Shown here: one piece after another, positions 8,945 to 16,212 of the stretch | Layout: every line of letters starts with the position of its first letter | How positions within the stretch are numbered: position 1 is the first letter of the stretch | Source: Lachnospiraceae bacterium | GTDB lineage: Bacteria; Bacillota; Clostridia; Lachnospirales; Lachnospiraceae | Reading direction: 5' to 3' | Assembly (NCBI GenBank): GCA_902363825.1 | Contig: CABJBK010000018.1 | Location: forward strand, 1-34,981 | Length of the DNA stretch: 34,981 nucleotides | The notes under the pieces: generated by a model | Databases searched by the model: none | Told to the model about the DNA's origin: nothing | The model's input: the letters and a program-made list of their open reading frames with translations, nothing else | Translations under genes and position numbers: made by a program

Positions 8945-9034
8945 ACAAAAAGAAGCAATCGCCCACAAAGTGGTTCGCTTCCCGTTTAAGGCTAAAGCCT
9001 ACCTCGGACCGCCAAGTACAAGGTAGGCTTTTTT
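8945..9034 (+). ncRNA. Antisense RNA antitoxin of a type I toxin-antitoxin locus
   Basis: A transcript of about 90 nt bounded by a strong promoter and an intrinsic terminator, convergent with the small toxin gene. It folds into a 5' hairpin (GAAGC 8952-8956 with GCTTC 8977-8981, inner CCAC/GTGG stem around AAA) and the 3' terminator hairpin. It is complementary to the region just beyond, and at the stop codon of, the toxin gene. This arrangement matches Fst/RNAII- and TxpA/RatA-type systems, where the antisense RNA blocks toxin translation or destabilises its mRNA. Ends are inferred from promoter and terminator positions. Confidence 0.75.
8994..9034 (+). terminator. Terminator of the antitoxin RNA
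   Basis: AAAGCCTACCT (8994-9004) pairs perfectly with AGGTAGGCTTT (9021-9031) around a 16-nt loop, followed by more T. The hairpin also lies in the 3' end of the toxin transcript, where the opposite strand has a weaker T-run. Confidence 0.85.
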
Positions 9035-9128
9035 ATTTTCGCTTATTATTCCTATCAATGTAGGTAAGCAATGCTATCAGGAACGAACCGCCCAAAAACA
9101 ATAACTCCAGGATCTGGTATGTATCCAT
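9033..9128 (-). CDS. Holin-like type I toxin, 31 residues
   Basis: A very short membrane peptide beginning MDTYQILELL, with one hydrophobic helix (about residues 5-23) and a basic tail (DRNNKRK). This is the classic form of the putative holin-like toxins of Firmicutes, which insert in the membrane when overproduced. Start 9128 is set by AAGGGAGGTGATG, an almost perfect match to the 16S rRNA tail, with GGAGG 8 nt upstream. The alternative ATG at 9134 lies too close to it. A candidate promoter is TTGTTG (9222-9227) with TACACT (9199-9204), 17 bp apart. The gene converges on the antisense RNA at 8945-9034. The exact toxin subfamily is uncertain. Confidence 0.82.
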   Translation of the reverse strand: MDTYQILELLFLGGSFLIALLTYIDRNNKRK

Positions 9129-9136
9129 CCGCATCA

Positions 9137-9163
9137 CCTCCCTTCTTTTGCAAGTCCGGGAGG
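9137..9163 (-). promoter_or_regulatory. Hairpin masking the toxin ribosome-binding site
   Basis: In the toxin leader, CCCTCCC (minus strand, 9158-9164) precedes GGGAGG (9137-9142), giving a 6-bp stem with a 15-nt loop that covers the Shine-Dalgarno sequence. Sequestered ribosome-binding sites are a known feature of type I toxin mRNAs. Confidence 0.6.
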
Positions 9164-9198
9164 GTATCCACCTTGTAACACGATGCTTCTTGTCTGAA

Positions 9199-9227
9199 AG
9201 TGTAGCATAGTTCTTTTTCCCCAACAA
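9199..9227 (-). promoter_or_regulatory. Candidate toxin promoter
   Basis: Minus-strand TTGTTG (9222-9227), 17-bp spacer, TACACT (9199-9204). It predicts a leader of about 64 nt before the toxin ATG. Both boxes are imperfect, so it should be weaker than the antitoxin promoter. Confidence 0.5.
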
Positions 9228-9277
9228 CGCATTTCATAAACTTTTAATGTTTCCTTTATCCCCATTTTATATCTTTT

Positions 9278-9286
9278 TGTTATAAT
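9278..9286 (+). promoter_or_regulatory. Extended -10 promoter for the alarmone synthetase gene
   Basis: TGTTATAAT is a full TGnTATAAT extended -10 element, 32 bp before the start codon. No good -35 box is present, which extended -10 promoters can tolerate. Confidence 0.6.
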
Positions 9287-9318
9287 GATAAATGTAGAAA
9301 TTAAACGGGGGATTTTAC

Positions 9319-10107
9319 ATGAAAGGAAAAAACAATTCAGAATCAAACCCATCAAATATTACAAACATAGAAATCAACAACCACATCGAGGTCAATCAGT
9401 ATGTAACCGAACAGAACAATGTCTTTTCGGTCAATGAGCTCGTGCCGATGCAGCGCGGTGTAGATGACAGCATGGAAAAGATCGCGGATATCACCGATGA
9501 ATTTTCCCAGACGATGGAACCGATCTTACGGATGTACAACGCCGCCATGTGTGTGACAACGGCAAGGCTTGATATCATCAAGGATGAATTCAAGTTCCGC
9601 AAACAGCGCTGTCCGATCCACCATATCGACACGCGCTTGAAATCCGCGCAGAGTATTCTTGGCAAGTTACAGAAAAAGGATCTGAATCTGACCCTTGGCT
9701 GTGCCTGCAACAACATTTTTGACATTGCGGGGGTGCGTGTCGTGTGCCCGTATATCAAGGATGTCTATCTGATCCGTGACCGCATTATGGCACAGGATGA
9801 CCTTTACATCATTGATGTCAAAGACTACATTGAGAATCCGAAACCGAACGGCTACCGCAGCTTACATATGATCGTACGCGTTCCGGTCTATTTCATGAAC
9901 AAAAAACAGCTGGTTCCGGTGGAGCTTCAGATCCGCACGCTCGCCATGGATCTCTGGGCAAGTCTGGAGCATGATATCAAATATAAGACCATCAGTAACG
10001 GCATTGTAAATACCGAAGATTTTTCCGATGAGCTTTTAGAATGCAGCCGCCTCATTTATCAGGCAGAGGAAAAGATGGAACACATGAATTCCGCACTGGA
10101 ACCTTAA
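9319..10107 (+). CDS. relQ: Small alarmone synthetase, RelQ-type (p)ppGpp synthetase
   Basis: A 262-residue cytoplasmic GTP pyrophosphokinase with a synthetase domain only; no HD hydrolase domain is present. It transfers pyrophosphate from ATP to GDP/GTP to make stringent-response alarmones. Synthetase motifs are intact: DIAGVRVVCPY, KPNGYRSLHMIV and ELQIRTLAMDLWASLEHDIKY. The first ~45 residues are Asn-rich and unlike the catalytic domain. GGGGGA lies 8 nt before ATG. It converges on the histidine kinase gene with only 4 bp between the stops and no terminator visible. Confidence 0.9.
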   Translation: MKGKNNSESNPSNITNIEINNHIEVNQYVTEQNNVFSVNELVPMQRGVDDSMEKIADITDEFSQTMEPILRMYNAAMCVTTARLDIIKDEFKFRKQRCPIHHIDTRLKSAQSILGKLQKKDLNLTLGCACNNIFDIAGVRVVCPYIKDVYLIRDRIMAQDDLYIIDVKDYIENPKPNGYRSLHMIVRVPVYFMNKKQLVPVELQIRTLAMDLWASLEHDIKYKTISNGIVNTEDFSDELLECSRLIYQAEEKMEHMNSALEP

Positions 10108-10111
10108 ACCG

Positions 10112-11557
10112 TCACCTCTGCTCCGTCCTCTTTTCCGCCGCAAGCGGAAGCAGCACCCGGATATCCGCACCCTTTTTTGCCGCCCTGATCTCAAATTTTC
10201 CGCCATGGGAGAGAACGATCTGCTTTACCACAAAAAGCCCCATGATATGCGGTCTGCTGACGGATTCCTTCTCAGTCTGCGGCTGCCCGGCTATTTGCCC
10301 GCTCTGCTGTCCGCTTCCCATCTGTTCTTCTTCCAGTCCCTGTATCACGTTCTCCGGTATCCCGCAGCCATCATCCTTCATCTCCGTCACAAGCCAGCCC
10401 ATCCCGCTTCCATCTGTGCAGGTATTCATAGTTATGTCAACCGTGCAGCCATTCTCATTATGGCGGATGCTGTTCCCGATCAGATTTTCAAACGCCCGCG
10501 TCAAAAGGCTCACATCCCCTGTGATGAGGATCGGCTCCACTTTTCCCGCCGCATCGAAATGGATCTCATAGCACCCGGCAAGTCCGTTATTATAATACGA
10601 GGTAACGATCTGCCGCATCAGCTTTGCGGGATGAAACTCCTCCTGCCGCAGCGGCTGCATCTGATACTGCAGTTTTGATGTCAGGTTCAGATCCTCGATC
10701 AGATGCTTGATCTTCACGCCCTGATCCCATATGATACCAAGCTGTTTTTTCTGCTCGGTGTCCATATTTTCCGCAGAAAGAAGCTGCTCGGCATAGCCCA
10801 TGATCATCGAAAGCGGTGTACGGATATCATGCGACACCCCAGCGATCCAGTTTGTCCGCGCTGTATCCCGCGCCTCGATCACGGCTTTCTGCCGCTCCAG
10901 ACGCTCCGATGTCTGATTTAACTTTTCTGCCAGTTCTCCCGTCATGCCCTTTTCCTGCAAATGAATACTCTCTTCTTTTGCAAGATCTTCGATCCCCGCA
11001 GCCAGCGGACGAAGCGAACGGTAAAAATGCAGTCCGAAGAAAAAACAAAATAAAAGGATCAGCCCTCCGTTTGCCAGAAGTATGGTTCTAAACATCGATC
11101 CGATCTTTTTCATAAACGGCATTCCAAACTCCATCTGGTGTTTCCAGACACTGTCCTTTTCCTCTCCGACTACAAGCAGCTTTTCACCCTGCTTCCAGCA
11201 CTGCACCGGGTAGTCGTCCAGATACCACTTGCTGAACGCCGCAACATCCGCCGCTGTATACCTCTCGGGGAAATCCTCCGGTGTGTCATAGCTCCAGATG
11301 ACATTTCCCCCGGCATCCAGCAGAAATGCCCATGCATAACCATTTAAAAGCGTTTCTCCCTGATCTGTAAGGACATAACCGTCCCCGCTGTTTTGGATCT
11401 CCCGCGCGATCTGCGAGATTTTTCCCTTTGCTTCGCTCTGCGTTCCATAATGCAGGGTCAGTCCTGCTAACAGCATGAAATTCAGCACTAAAACCATACA
11501 GGTGATGAAAACTGCCGTGCCGACGTAATTTCGCATGATCTTAAATAGACTTTTCAT
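10112..11557 (-). CDS. Sensor histidine kinase
   Basis: A 481-residue membrane kinase. Two helices (about 11-36 and 156-180) enclose an extracytoplasmic sensor region of about 120 residues. HisKA follows with phosphoacceptor VSHDIRTPLS (His243), then HATPase motifs NLIGNSIRHN, DDGCGIP and GLFVVKQIVLSHGG. The start overlaps the response regulator stop by 4 bp (ATGA), so the pair is translationally coupled. The sizable sensor loop differs from loop-less BceS-type kinases. The likely target is the LanFEG-like transporter on the other side of the tRNA (inference from position and shared repeats). Confidence 0.92.
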   Translation of the reverse strand: MKSLFKIMRNYVGTAVFITCMVLVLNFMLLAGLTLHYGTQSEAKGKISQIAREIQNSGDGYVLTDQGETLLNGYAWAFLLDAGGNVIWSYDTPEDFPERYTAADVAAFSKWYLDDYPVQCWKQGEKLLVVGEEKDSVWKHQMEFGMPFMKKIGSMFRTILLANGGLILLFCFFFGLHFYRSLRPLAAGIEDLAKEESIHLQEKGMTGELAEKLNQTSERLERQKAVIEARDTARTNWIAGVSHDIRTPLSMIMGYAEQLLSAENMDTEQKKQLGIIWDQGVKIKHLIEDLNLTSKLQYQMQPLRQEEFHPAKLMRQIVTSYYNNGLAGCYEIHFDAAGKVEPILITGDVSLLTRAFENLIGNSIRHNENGCTVDITMNTCTDGSGMGWLVTEMKDDGCGIPENVIQGLEEEQMGSGQQSGQIAGQPQTEKESVSRPHIMGLFVVKQIVLSHGGKFEIRAAKKGADIRVLLPLAAEKRTEQR

Positions 11558-12270
11558 TCCGCCACCTCTTTTGCCAGCCGGTAGCCGAGTCCCCGCACGG
11601 TCAAAATATATTCCGGTTTCGACGGATTGTCCTCGATCTTTTCCCTGAGATGCCTCATATGCACCATCAGCGTATTTTCATAGCCATAATAGCCATCCCC
11701 CCAGACTGCCTCGCAGAGCATGTCAAAAGTCACGATATTGCCCCGGTTGTCCGCCAGCTTCTTTAAAATAGCAAGTTCCTTCGCCGTAAGCGCACTTTCT
11801 GCGCCATCTTTTTTTATCGTTGCGCTCCGAAAATCCACCATAGCGTTTCCAATCTTTATCCCGGCAGTCTGCACGGGATTTAGCACCGTGCGGTAAGTCC
11901 GTTTTAGGATCAATGAGACCCGAAGCAGCAGCTCCTGCGTCAGAAAAGGCTTTGTGATATAATCATCTGCACCAAGCCCAAGTCCGAACAGCCGGTCCTG
12001 ATCCTCATCGCGCGCCGAAAGAAACAATGCCGGAACATCCTCTTTTGCCCGGAATTCCATAAATAAATGAAATCCGTCGCCGTCCGGCAGATTCACATCA
12101 AGGATCATAAAATCCGGTTGTTCATTCTCAAAAAGCTCCCTTGCCTCCCTGCAGTTTTTTGCGGGAAACAGCCTGTTATAACCTTCCCCGGTCAGTATTT
12201 TTAACAGCAGTTCCAGAAGTTCTGCATTATCGTCCACCAGTAATATTTTTGCGTCCTGTATCCGTTCCAT
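11554..12270 (-). CDS. OmpR-family response regulator
   Basis: A 238-residue DNA-binding regulator. The receiver domain has DD at 13-14, phosphoacceptor Asp58 in FMILDVNLPDG and the conserved Lys in ITKPF. The C-terminal winged helix includes LTAKELAILKKLADNRG and GYENTLMVHMRHLREKIE, typical of the OmpR/PhoB class. Start 12270 is chosen because GGGAG lies 8 nt upstream; a GTG at 12300 has no such site. It is first gene of the two-component operon. A candidate -10 (TATAAT, minus strand, 12302-12307) lies just upstream, with TTAAG direct repeats at 12347-12362. Confidence 0.93.
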   Translation of the reverse strand: MERIQDAKILLVDDNAELLELLLKILTGEGYNRLFPAKNCREARELFENEQPDFMILDVNLPDGDGFHLFMEFRAKEDVPALFLSARDEDQDRLFGLGLGADDYITKPFLTQELLLRVSLILKRTYRTVLNPVQTAGIKIGNAMVDFRSATIKKDGAESALTAKELAILKKLADNRGNIVTFDMLCEAVWGDGYYGYENTLMVHMRHLREKIEDNPSKPEYILTVRGLGYRLAKEVAE

Positions 12271-12346
12271 AAAATCTGCTCCCATCTCTTTTCTTTCCAC
12301 AATTATAGCGGTTTTCTATGCTTTCCAAAAGAAATATGGGCAAAAT

Positions 12347-12362
12347 TTAAGGCAAATTTAAG
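12347..12362. promoter_or_regulatory. Candidate response-regulator operator, TTAAG direct repeat
   Basis: TTAAG at 12347-12351 and 12358-12362, exactly 11 bp apart, within a longer repeat of AATTTAAGGCA. OmpR-family dimers commonly bind direct repeats with one-turn spacing. The site lies 40-55 bp upstream of the candidate -10 of the regulator gene. A related pair occurs at 12533-12548 before the transporter. Confidence 0.5.
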
Positions 12363-12397
12363 GCAACGCAGATTTTCAATTTATTTTTCAGTGCGTC

Positions 12398-12427
12398 TTG
12401 CTTTTTTTTACAGAATGGTGTTATAAT
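12398..12427 (+). promoter_or_regulatory. tRNA promoter
   Basis: TTGCTT (12398-12403), 18-bp spacer, TATAAT (12422-12427). Transcription would begin about 8 bp before the mature tRNA. Confidence 0.6.
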
Positions 12428-12441
12428 AAACTTCGTCAAAT

Positions 12442-12514
12442 GGGGATATAGCTCAGTTGGGAGAGCGATACGTTCGCAACGTATAGGTCAGGGGTTCGAG
12501 TCCCCCTATCTCCA
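12442..12514 (+). tRNA. tRNA-Ala (anticodon CGC)
   Basis: A full 73-nt cloverleaf. The acceptor stem GGGGATA/TATCTCC contains the G3-U70 pair that defines alanine tRNAs. The D arm is GCTCAGTTGGGAGAGC. The anticodon stem ATACG/CGTAT holds loop TTCGCAA, so the anticodon is CGC and reads GCG. The T loop is TTCGAGT. The CCA tail is not encoded; TTTTTT follows at once. Confidence 0.93.
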
Positions 12515-12532
12515 TTTTTTCTATACCCAAAT

Positions 12533-12548
12533 TTAAGCTAATCTTAAT
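12533..12548. promoter_or_regulatory. Candidate operator upstream of the transporter operon
   Basis: TTAAG at 12533-12537 and TTAAT at 12544-12548 repeat with the same 11-bp spacing as the pair upstream of the response regulator, preceded by the same AAT. It lies about 100 bp before the transporter ATPase start. Confidence 0.45.
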
Positions 12549-12564
12549 GGGCACTTCAGTCAGA

Positions 12565-12589
12565 TCTAAGACCTCTGCTTTATCTTAGA
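12565..12589. repeat. 7-bp perfect inverted repeat in the transporter leader
   Basis: TCTAAGA (12565-12571) and TCTTAGA (12583-12589) with an 11-nt loop. No T-run follows, so it is not an ordinary terminator. It could be a protein-binding site or an mRNA leader hairpin. Confidence 0.5.
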
Positions 12590-12646
12590 CTTATCGCAGG
12601 ACAGCGACAACACATCTGTCCCGGCTAAGAAAGAGAGGTATCCATC

Positions 12647-13585
12647 ATGAACTACGCAATCCAGACAAAAAATCTATGCAAGGAATATAAGGGTGAACTG
12701 CGTGTTTCCCACTTAAATTTAAACATACCATCCGGCTGTGTTTACGGTTTTTTAGGTCCGAACGGTGCCGGAAAAAGTACGACCATGAAAATGATGCTAG
12801 GACTTGTAAAACCGACCGAAGGAGCTGTGCGCATTCTCGGCAAAACCATGAATGAGAAAAACAGACTTACCGTTCTTTCCATGATCGGTTCGCTGATCGA
12901 ATCACCTGCCTACTACGGACATTTAAGCGGACGGGAAAATCTTGAGATCGCCGCAACGTTAAAGGGTGTAAACAAAAAATCCGTCTCCCATGCCCTTGAA
13001 ATCGTACATTTAAACGACATCGGGAATAAGAAGGTAAAACATTACTCGCTCGGCATGAAGCAGCGTCTCGGCATCGCCTGTGCCTTACTCGGAAATCCGA
13101 AACTGATCCTGCTTGACGAACCGACAAACGGTCTCGATCCTGCCGGTATTCAGGAGATCCGCGAACTGATCTGCCGCCTCCCGAAACAGTATGGAATGAC
13201 CGTACTCGTTTCCAGCCACCTGCTGTCTGAGATCGACCAGATGGCGGCCGAAATCGGCATTATCGATCACGGAGAGCTCTTATTTGAAAATTCTCTCCAT
13301 GTACTGCACGCCCACAGCCAGGAAAGTCTGCATCTGCGCACCTCCGAACCGAAACGCGCGCTTGCCCTGTTAAAGGAGAAGCATGTTCCGGCATCGCTTT
13401 CCACCTCCGGGCCGGATCACAGAGATACTATCCTTTCTCTGCCAATGCTTTCCGACTCTGAGCTTTCCGGCGTTCTACATGCACTGATCACGAATCACAT
13501 CGAAGTTTTTCGGATCGAAGAATCCAAAAAGAGTCTGGAAGACATCTTCTTAGACCTGACCGGAAGGAGTGTGTGCTTATCATGA
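12647..13585 (+). CDS. ABC transporter ATP-binding protein, LanF/BcrA-like
   Basis: A 312-residue ATPase of the lantibiotic-immunity/bacitracin-resistance type. It has Walker A GPNGAGKST (37-45), signature HYSLGMKQRLG, Walker B LILLDEPTNGLDP and H-loop VSSHLLSEID. The last ~90 residues form the extra C-terminal region usual in this subfamily. GAGAGG precedes the ATG. Its stop overlaps the next start by 4 bp (ATGA). With the two permeases it forms a LanFEG-like exporter that in known cases expels antimicrobial peptides from the membrane. No bacteriocin biosynthesis genes are present, so a resistance or detoxification role is inferred. Confidence 0.88.
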   Translation: MNYAIQTKNLCKEYKGELRVSHLNLNIPSGCVYGFLGPNGAGKSTTMKMMLGLVKPTEGAVRILGKTMNEKNRLTVLSMIGSLIESPAYYGHLSGRENLEIAATLKGVNKKSVSHALEIVHLNDIGNKKVKHYSLGMKQRLGIACALLGNPKLILLDEPTNGLDPAGIQEIRELICRLPKQYGMTVLVSSHLLSEIDQMAAEIGIIDHGELLFENSLHVLHAHSQESLHLRTSEPKRALALLKEKHVPASLSTSGPDHRDTILSLPMLSDSELSGVLHALITNHIEVFRIEESKKSLEDIFLDLTGRSVCLS

Positions 13586-14334
13586 TCGCAGCTTTTCATA
13601 CAGAATTGAAAAAAATGCGGCGGCGCCATTTTCCACTGCTGATGCTCTGCCTGTACGGCTTTCTGTTTTTGTGGTGCGCCATGGATTTTCGAAATGTGGA
13701 TGATGCTGCCCGTGCAAGTGGTTATTTTTCCATGCTTTACAGCCTTCCTACCATCAACACGGTCGTGTTTCCTTTATTTCTTGCGGTACTTGCGAGCCGC
13801 ATCTGGGACACCGAGCACAAGGGAAACACACTGAAGCTGTTATGTACACTGGAAAAGCGCGGGAATATCTTTTTTGCCAAATCCCTGATCGGAACCCTGC
13901 TTTTTGCGGTAACTGCGTGCTTTGAATGCCTGCTTATCCTGTTCTTTGGAAAAAAACTTGCATTCACACAGCCGCTTCCGGTCACACATCTGATCAGCTT
14001 TTTTGTGACCACTTTTCTGACCGGCACATGCATCTATCTGTTTCAGGAAATCCTTTCGTTTTTCTTTGATAACCAGATCATTCCACTTGCGCTCGGTCTG
14101 ATCGGCTCCTTTTTCGGACTGTTTTCACTGTTTTTTTCGGAAACATTTGCCCAGTTTGTCATCTGGTCCTATTTTTGCCAGCTCGCGACCGTCCACATCA
14201 ACTGGGATCCTGCGGCGCGCACGGTTTCCTACCTGGAATCACCGCTCTCCACCGGTCATCTGCTCGTTATCCTGATCCTGCTTGTTCTGGCAGGTATCAT
14301 CGGAACCGCTTTATTTGAAAGAAAGGATGTTTAA
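13582..14334 (+). CDS. ABC transporter permease, LanE/MutE-like
   Basis: A 250-residue membrane protein with about six hydrophobic helices, in the size and order of LanE permeases. It begins MIAAFHTELKKMRRRH; a short basic N-terminus before the first helix is typical. ATG 13582 overlaps the ATPase stop (ATGA), favouring it over the GTG at 13573, which sits only 3 nt from AGGAG. It probably pairs with the following permease in one transporter. Confidence 0.83.
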   Translation: MIAAFHTELKKMRRRHFPLLMLCLYGFLFLWCAMDFRNVDDAARASGYFSMLYSLPTINTVVFPLFLAVLASRIWDTEHKGNTLKLLCTLEKRGNIFFAKSLIGTLLFAVTACFECLLILFFGKKLAFTQPLPVTHLISFFVTTFLTGTCIYLFQEILSFFFDNQIIPLALGLIGSFFGLFSLFFSETFAQFVIWSYFCQLATVHINWDPAARTVSYLESPLSTGHLLVILILLVLAGIIGTALFERKDV

Positions 14335-14335
14335 T

Positions 14336-15070
14336 ATGTTAAGATCATGCATACGCGCAGAACGAAAGAAACTGAGATCCTCTGCCATCTGGCTCCTGTT
14401 TCTGATCGTACCTGTTTTTCCCGCCATTATGGGAACCTTTAATTACCTCGGCAATCTTGCCGTCTTAAAAAATGGCTGGTACAGCCTGTGGACCCAGCAC
14501 ACGCTGTTTTATACGGACTTTTTCTATGCTCCTCTGATCGCCGCCTATGCCGCGTATCTCTGGCGCATGGAACATTTAAACCACAACTGGAACTTTCTTA
14601 TGACCGCGCCGGTTCCATTAAAAGATCTGATCCTGGCAAAATTCATCGTCCTGTTTCAGATGACCGTTTTCACCCAGATCTGGATCGGCATCCTGTTTTT
14701 CGTTTGCGGAAAACTCGCCGGTCTGCCCGGTCTGATGCCGCTTTCCTGTATTTTCTGGCTGTTTCGCGGCTGTATCGGAAGTCTCGGGATCATTGCGCTG
14801 TCCCTACTACTTTCCATGGTCATCCGGAGTTTTTCCGTTCCGGTCATCCTTGCCCTGTTCGGCAGCATCGTAAGTCTTGGCATAGTTGCAAAGGGCGCCG
14901 GCTATTTCTGGCCTTATGCGCTTATGATGCTCGCAATGAACGCGAATTCCGCTACGGATAATATGGCAGGCACTTATGTGCCGTTTCTGTTTTCTGCCGC
15001 GCTTTTCCTGTTTTTATTCCTGGAAACCGCCATTTTCCTGTTAAAAAAGAAAGATGTTCACAGCGTTTAA
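14336..15070 (+). CDS. ABC transporter permease, LanG/MutG-like
   Basis: A 244-residue six-helix membrane protein starting MLRSCIRAERKKLRSS, the usual cytoplasmic lead of LanG-type permeases. ATG 14336 lies one base after the stop of the preceding gene, with AAAGGATG just upstream; a longer in-frame reading to 14282 would overlap that gene. It completes the three-gene exporter. No terminator is obvious in the 170 bp before nudC, which is convergent. Confidence 0.83.
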   Translation: MLRSCIRAERKKLRSSAIWLLFLIVPVFPAIMGTFNYLGNLAVLKNGWYSLWTQHTLFYTDFFYAPLIAAYAAYLWRMEHLNHNWNFLMTAPVPLKDLILAKFIVLFQMTVFTQIWIGILFFVCGKLAGLPGLMPLSCIFWLFRGCIGSLGIIALSLLLSMVIRSFSVPVILALFGSIVSLGIVAKGAGYFWPYALMMLAMNANSATDNMAGTYVPFLFSAALFLFLFLETAIFLLKKKDVHSV

Positions 15071-15127
15071 CTGCTGCGAACACCTTTCCCTCTCTTATAT
15101 GCTCTATCTTTCTGCTGTTTTCCAGCC

Positions 15128-15253
15128 CTACTGCGCCAGATTTTCGTTGCAGAACAGTTCAATGTCATTTTCGATCATTGTGCTGTCGCAGTCTGTTGCA
15201 ATACCGGATGCAAGCCAGTATGCATACGGGCCGACATCCTTACTTCTCCTCAC
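15128..15253 (-). other. Open reading segment of unknown nature, possible gene remnant
   Basis: Just beyond nudC, on the same strand, an open frame reads KDVGPYAYWLASG then ATDCDSTMIENDIELF and NENLAQ before TAG at 15128. The composition looks protein-like, but the only start is a GTG at 15253 inside nudC with no ribosome-binding site. It may be the tail of a lost gene or chance. No homologue is recognised. Nothing else is seen in 15071-15239. Confidence 0.25.
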
Positions 15254-16079
15254 CCCGCCGGAATACTTCCATCATCTCCGCTGTCAGCGAGATATCATTG
15301 TCGGTCGGCGGCATATTTTCCCTGGTAAACCAGGTCGCCTCTCCGAGCTCGTCCTCCTCTAACGTGATGTCATCCGCTCCATCCAGTTCCGCGAAAAAGC
15401 CGACTAAAAGTGTTCCCGTAAATGCCCACGGCTGGTTTTTGTAATAGCGGATGTTCTTGACCGAAAGCCCGACCTCCTCTTTTACTTCCCTTGCCACGGT
15501 CTGTTCCAGTGTCTCTCCGATCTCCGAAAAGCCGGCGATCAGCGCGTATTTTTTATAATCACGGTCCGCATATTTTGTAAACAGGATGCGGTCTCTTTCC
15601 GGATCGATCAGACCGATGATGACCGCCGGTGAGATCACCGGATAGACGATCTCTCCGCACTTCGGACAGCGCATTGCGCGCTCCTTTTCATCCGGCTCTA
15701 ACTGCCCGCCGCATCTTCCGCAAAACTGATGACTCTCCCGCCACTGATACAGATTAAATGCCGTAATGCCCGCAAACGCAAGATGACGCGGCGCGTAGGT
15801 ACGGAAAATGTTTTTCCTGCACCTGCAAAGCCCCGGTATTTTGTCCACATCCGCATTGCGCAAATAGAAAAATCCGGTGTCATCGATCTGAAAAAGATAG
15901 CGGTACTCTGCCTCCTGTTCCCCGATCCGCGCTTTTACCTCTTCAAATGTGAGCATCCATTTATTCTTTTCATCTAACAGCACCTCATTTCCGTCAAAGA
16001 TCAGCACGATATCCTGCGCCTTCGGTGCGTGCGGTGTAAATTCATTGTGATAAACATGCGGAAAAATATCCTGTATCAT
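15240..16079 (-). CDS. nudC: NAD+ diphosphatase / NADH pyrophosphatase (NudC)
   Basis: A 279-residue Nudix hydrolase that splits NAD(H) to NMN(H) and AMP; family members also remove NAD caps from RNA. It shows the NudC layout: an N-terminal domain, a four-cysteine zinc ribbon (Cys120, 123, 138, 141: CGRCGG and CPKCG), and a Nudix box starting GFSEIGETLEQ and ending REVKEEVG (183-204). The NudC-specific element NQPWAFTGTL corresponds to the SQPWPFPxS motif. GGAAAGGAAG precedes the ATG. It lies downstream of the SRP RNA terminator. Confidence 0.93.
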   Translation of the reverse strand: MIQDIFPHVYHNEFTPHAPKAQDIVLIFDGNEVLLDEKNKWMLTFEEVKARIGEQEAEYRYLFQIDDTGFFYLRNADVDKIPGLCRCRKNIFRTYAPRHLAFAGITAFNLYQWRESHQFCGRCGGQLEPDEKERAMRCPKCGEIVYPVISPAVIIGLIDPERDRILFTKYADRDYKKYALIAGFSEIGETLEQTVAREVKEEVGLSVKNIRYYKNQPWAFTGTLLVGFFAELDGADDITLEEDELGEATWFTRENMPPTDNDISLTAEMMEVFRRGEEK

Positions 16080-16151
16080 ATCTGCTTCCTTTCCTCGTCC
16101 CCATTACAGAGCCGAAATGCTTCCCGCATCCCGCTCTGATCCGTGGCCGTC

Positions 16152-16199
16152 AAATAAAAAAAGTATAAGACCTGCATCATCAGCCAGTGTCTTATACTT
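16152..16199 (-). terminator. Terminator of the SRP RNA gene
   Basis: On the minus strand AAGTATAAGAC (16189-16199) pairs perfectly with GTCTTATACTT (16161-16171), followed by a T-rich tail. Confidence 0.9.
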
Positions 16200-16212
16200 C
16201 TGTACTCTTTTT

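Noticed and set aside
8945..9200. Fst-style direct repeats pairing antitoxin with the toxin leader
   Set aside because: Only 5-6 bp shared words were found between 8945-9034 and 9129-9200, too short to claim; overlap at the 3' ends is the supported contact.
9033..9227. A longer 64-codon form of the holin-like toxin
   Set aside because: The extra N-terminal part covers the leader, including the strong ribosome-binding site and the masking hairpin; the 31-codon frame after GGGAGGTG fits the family.
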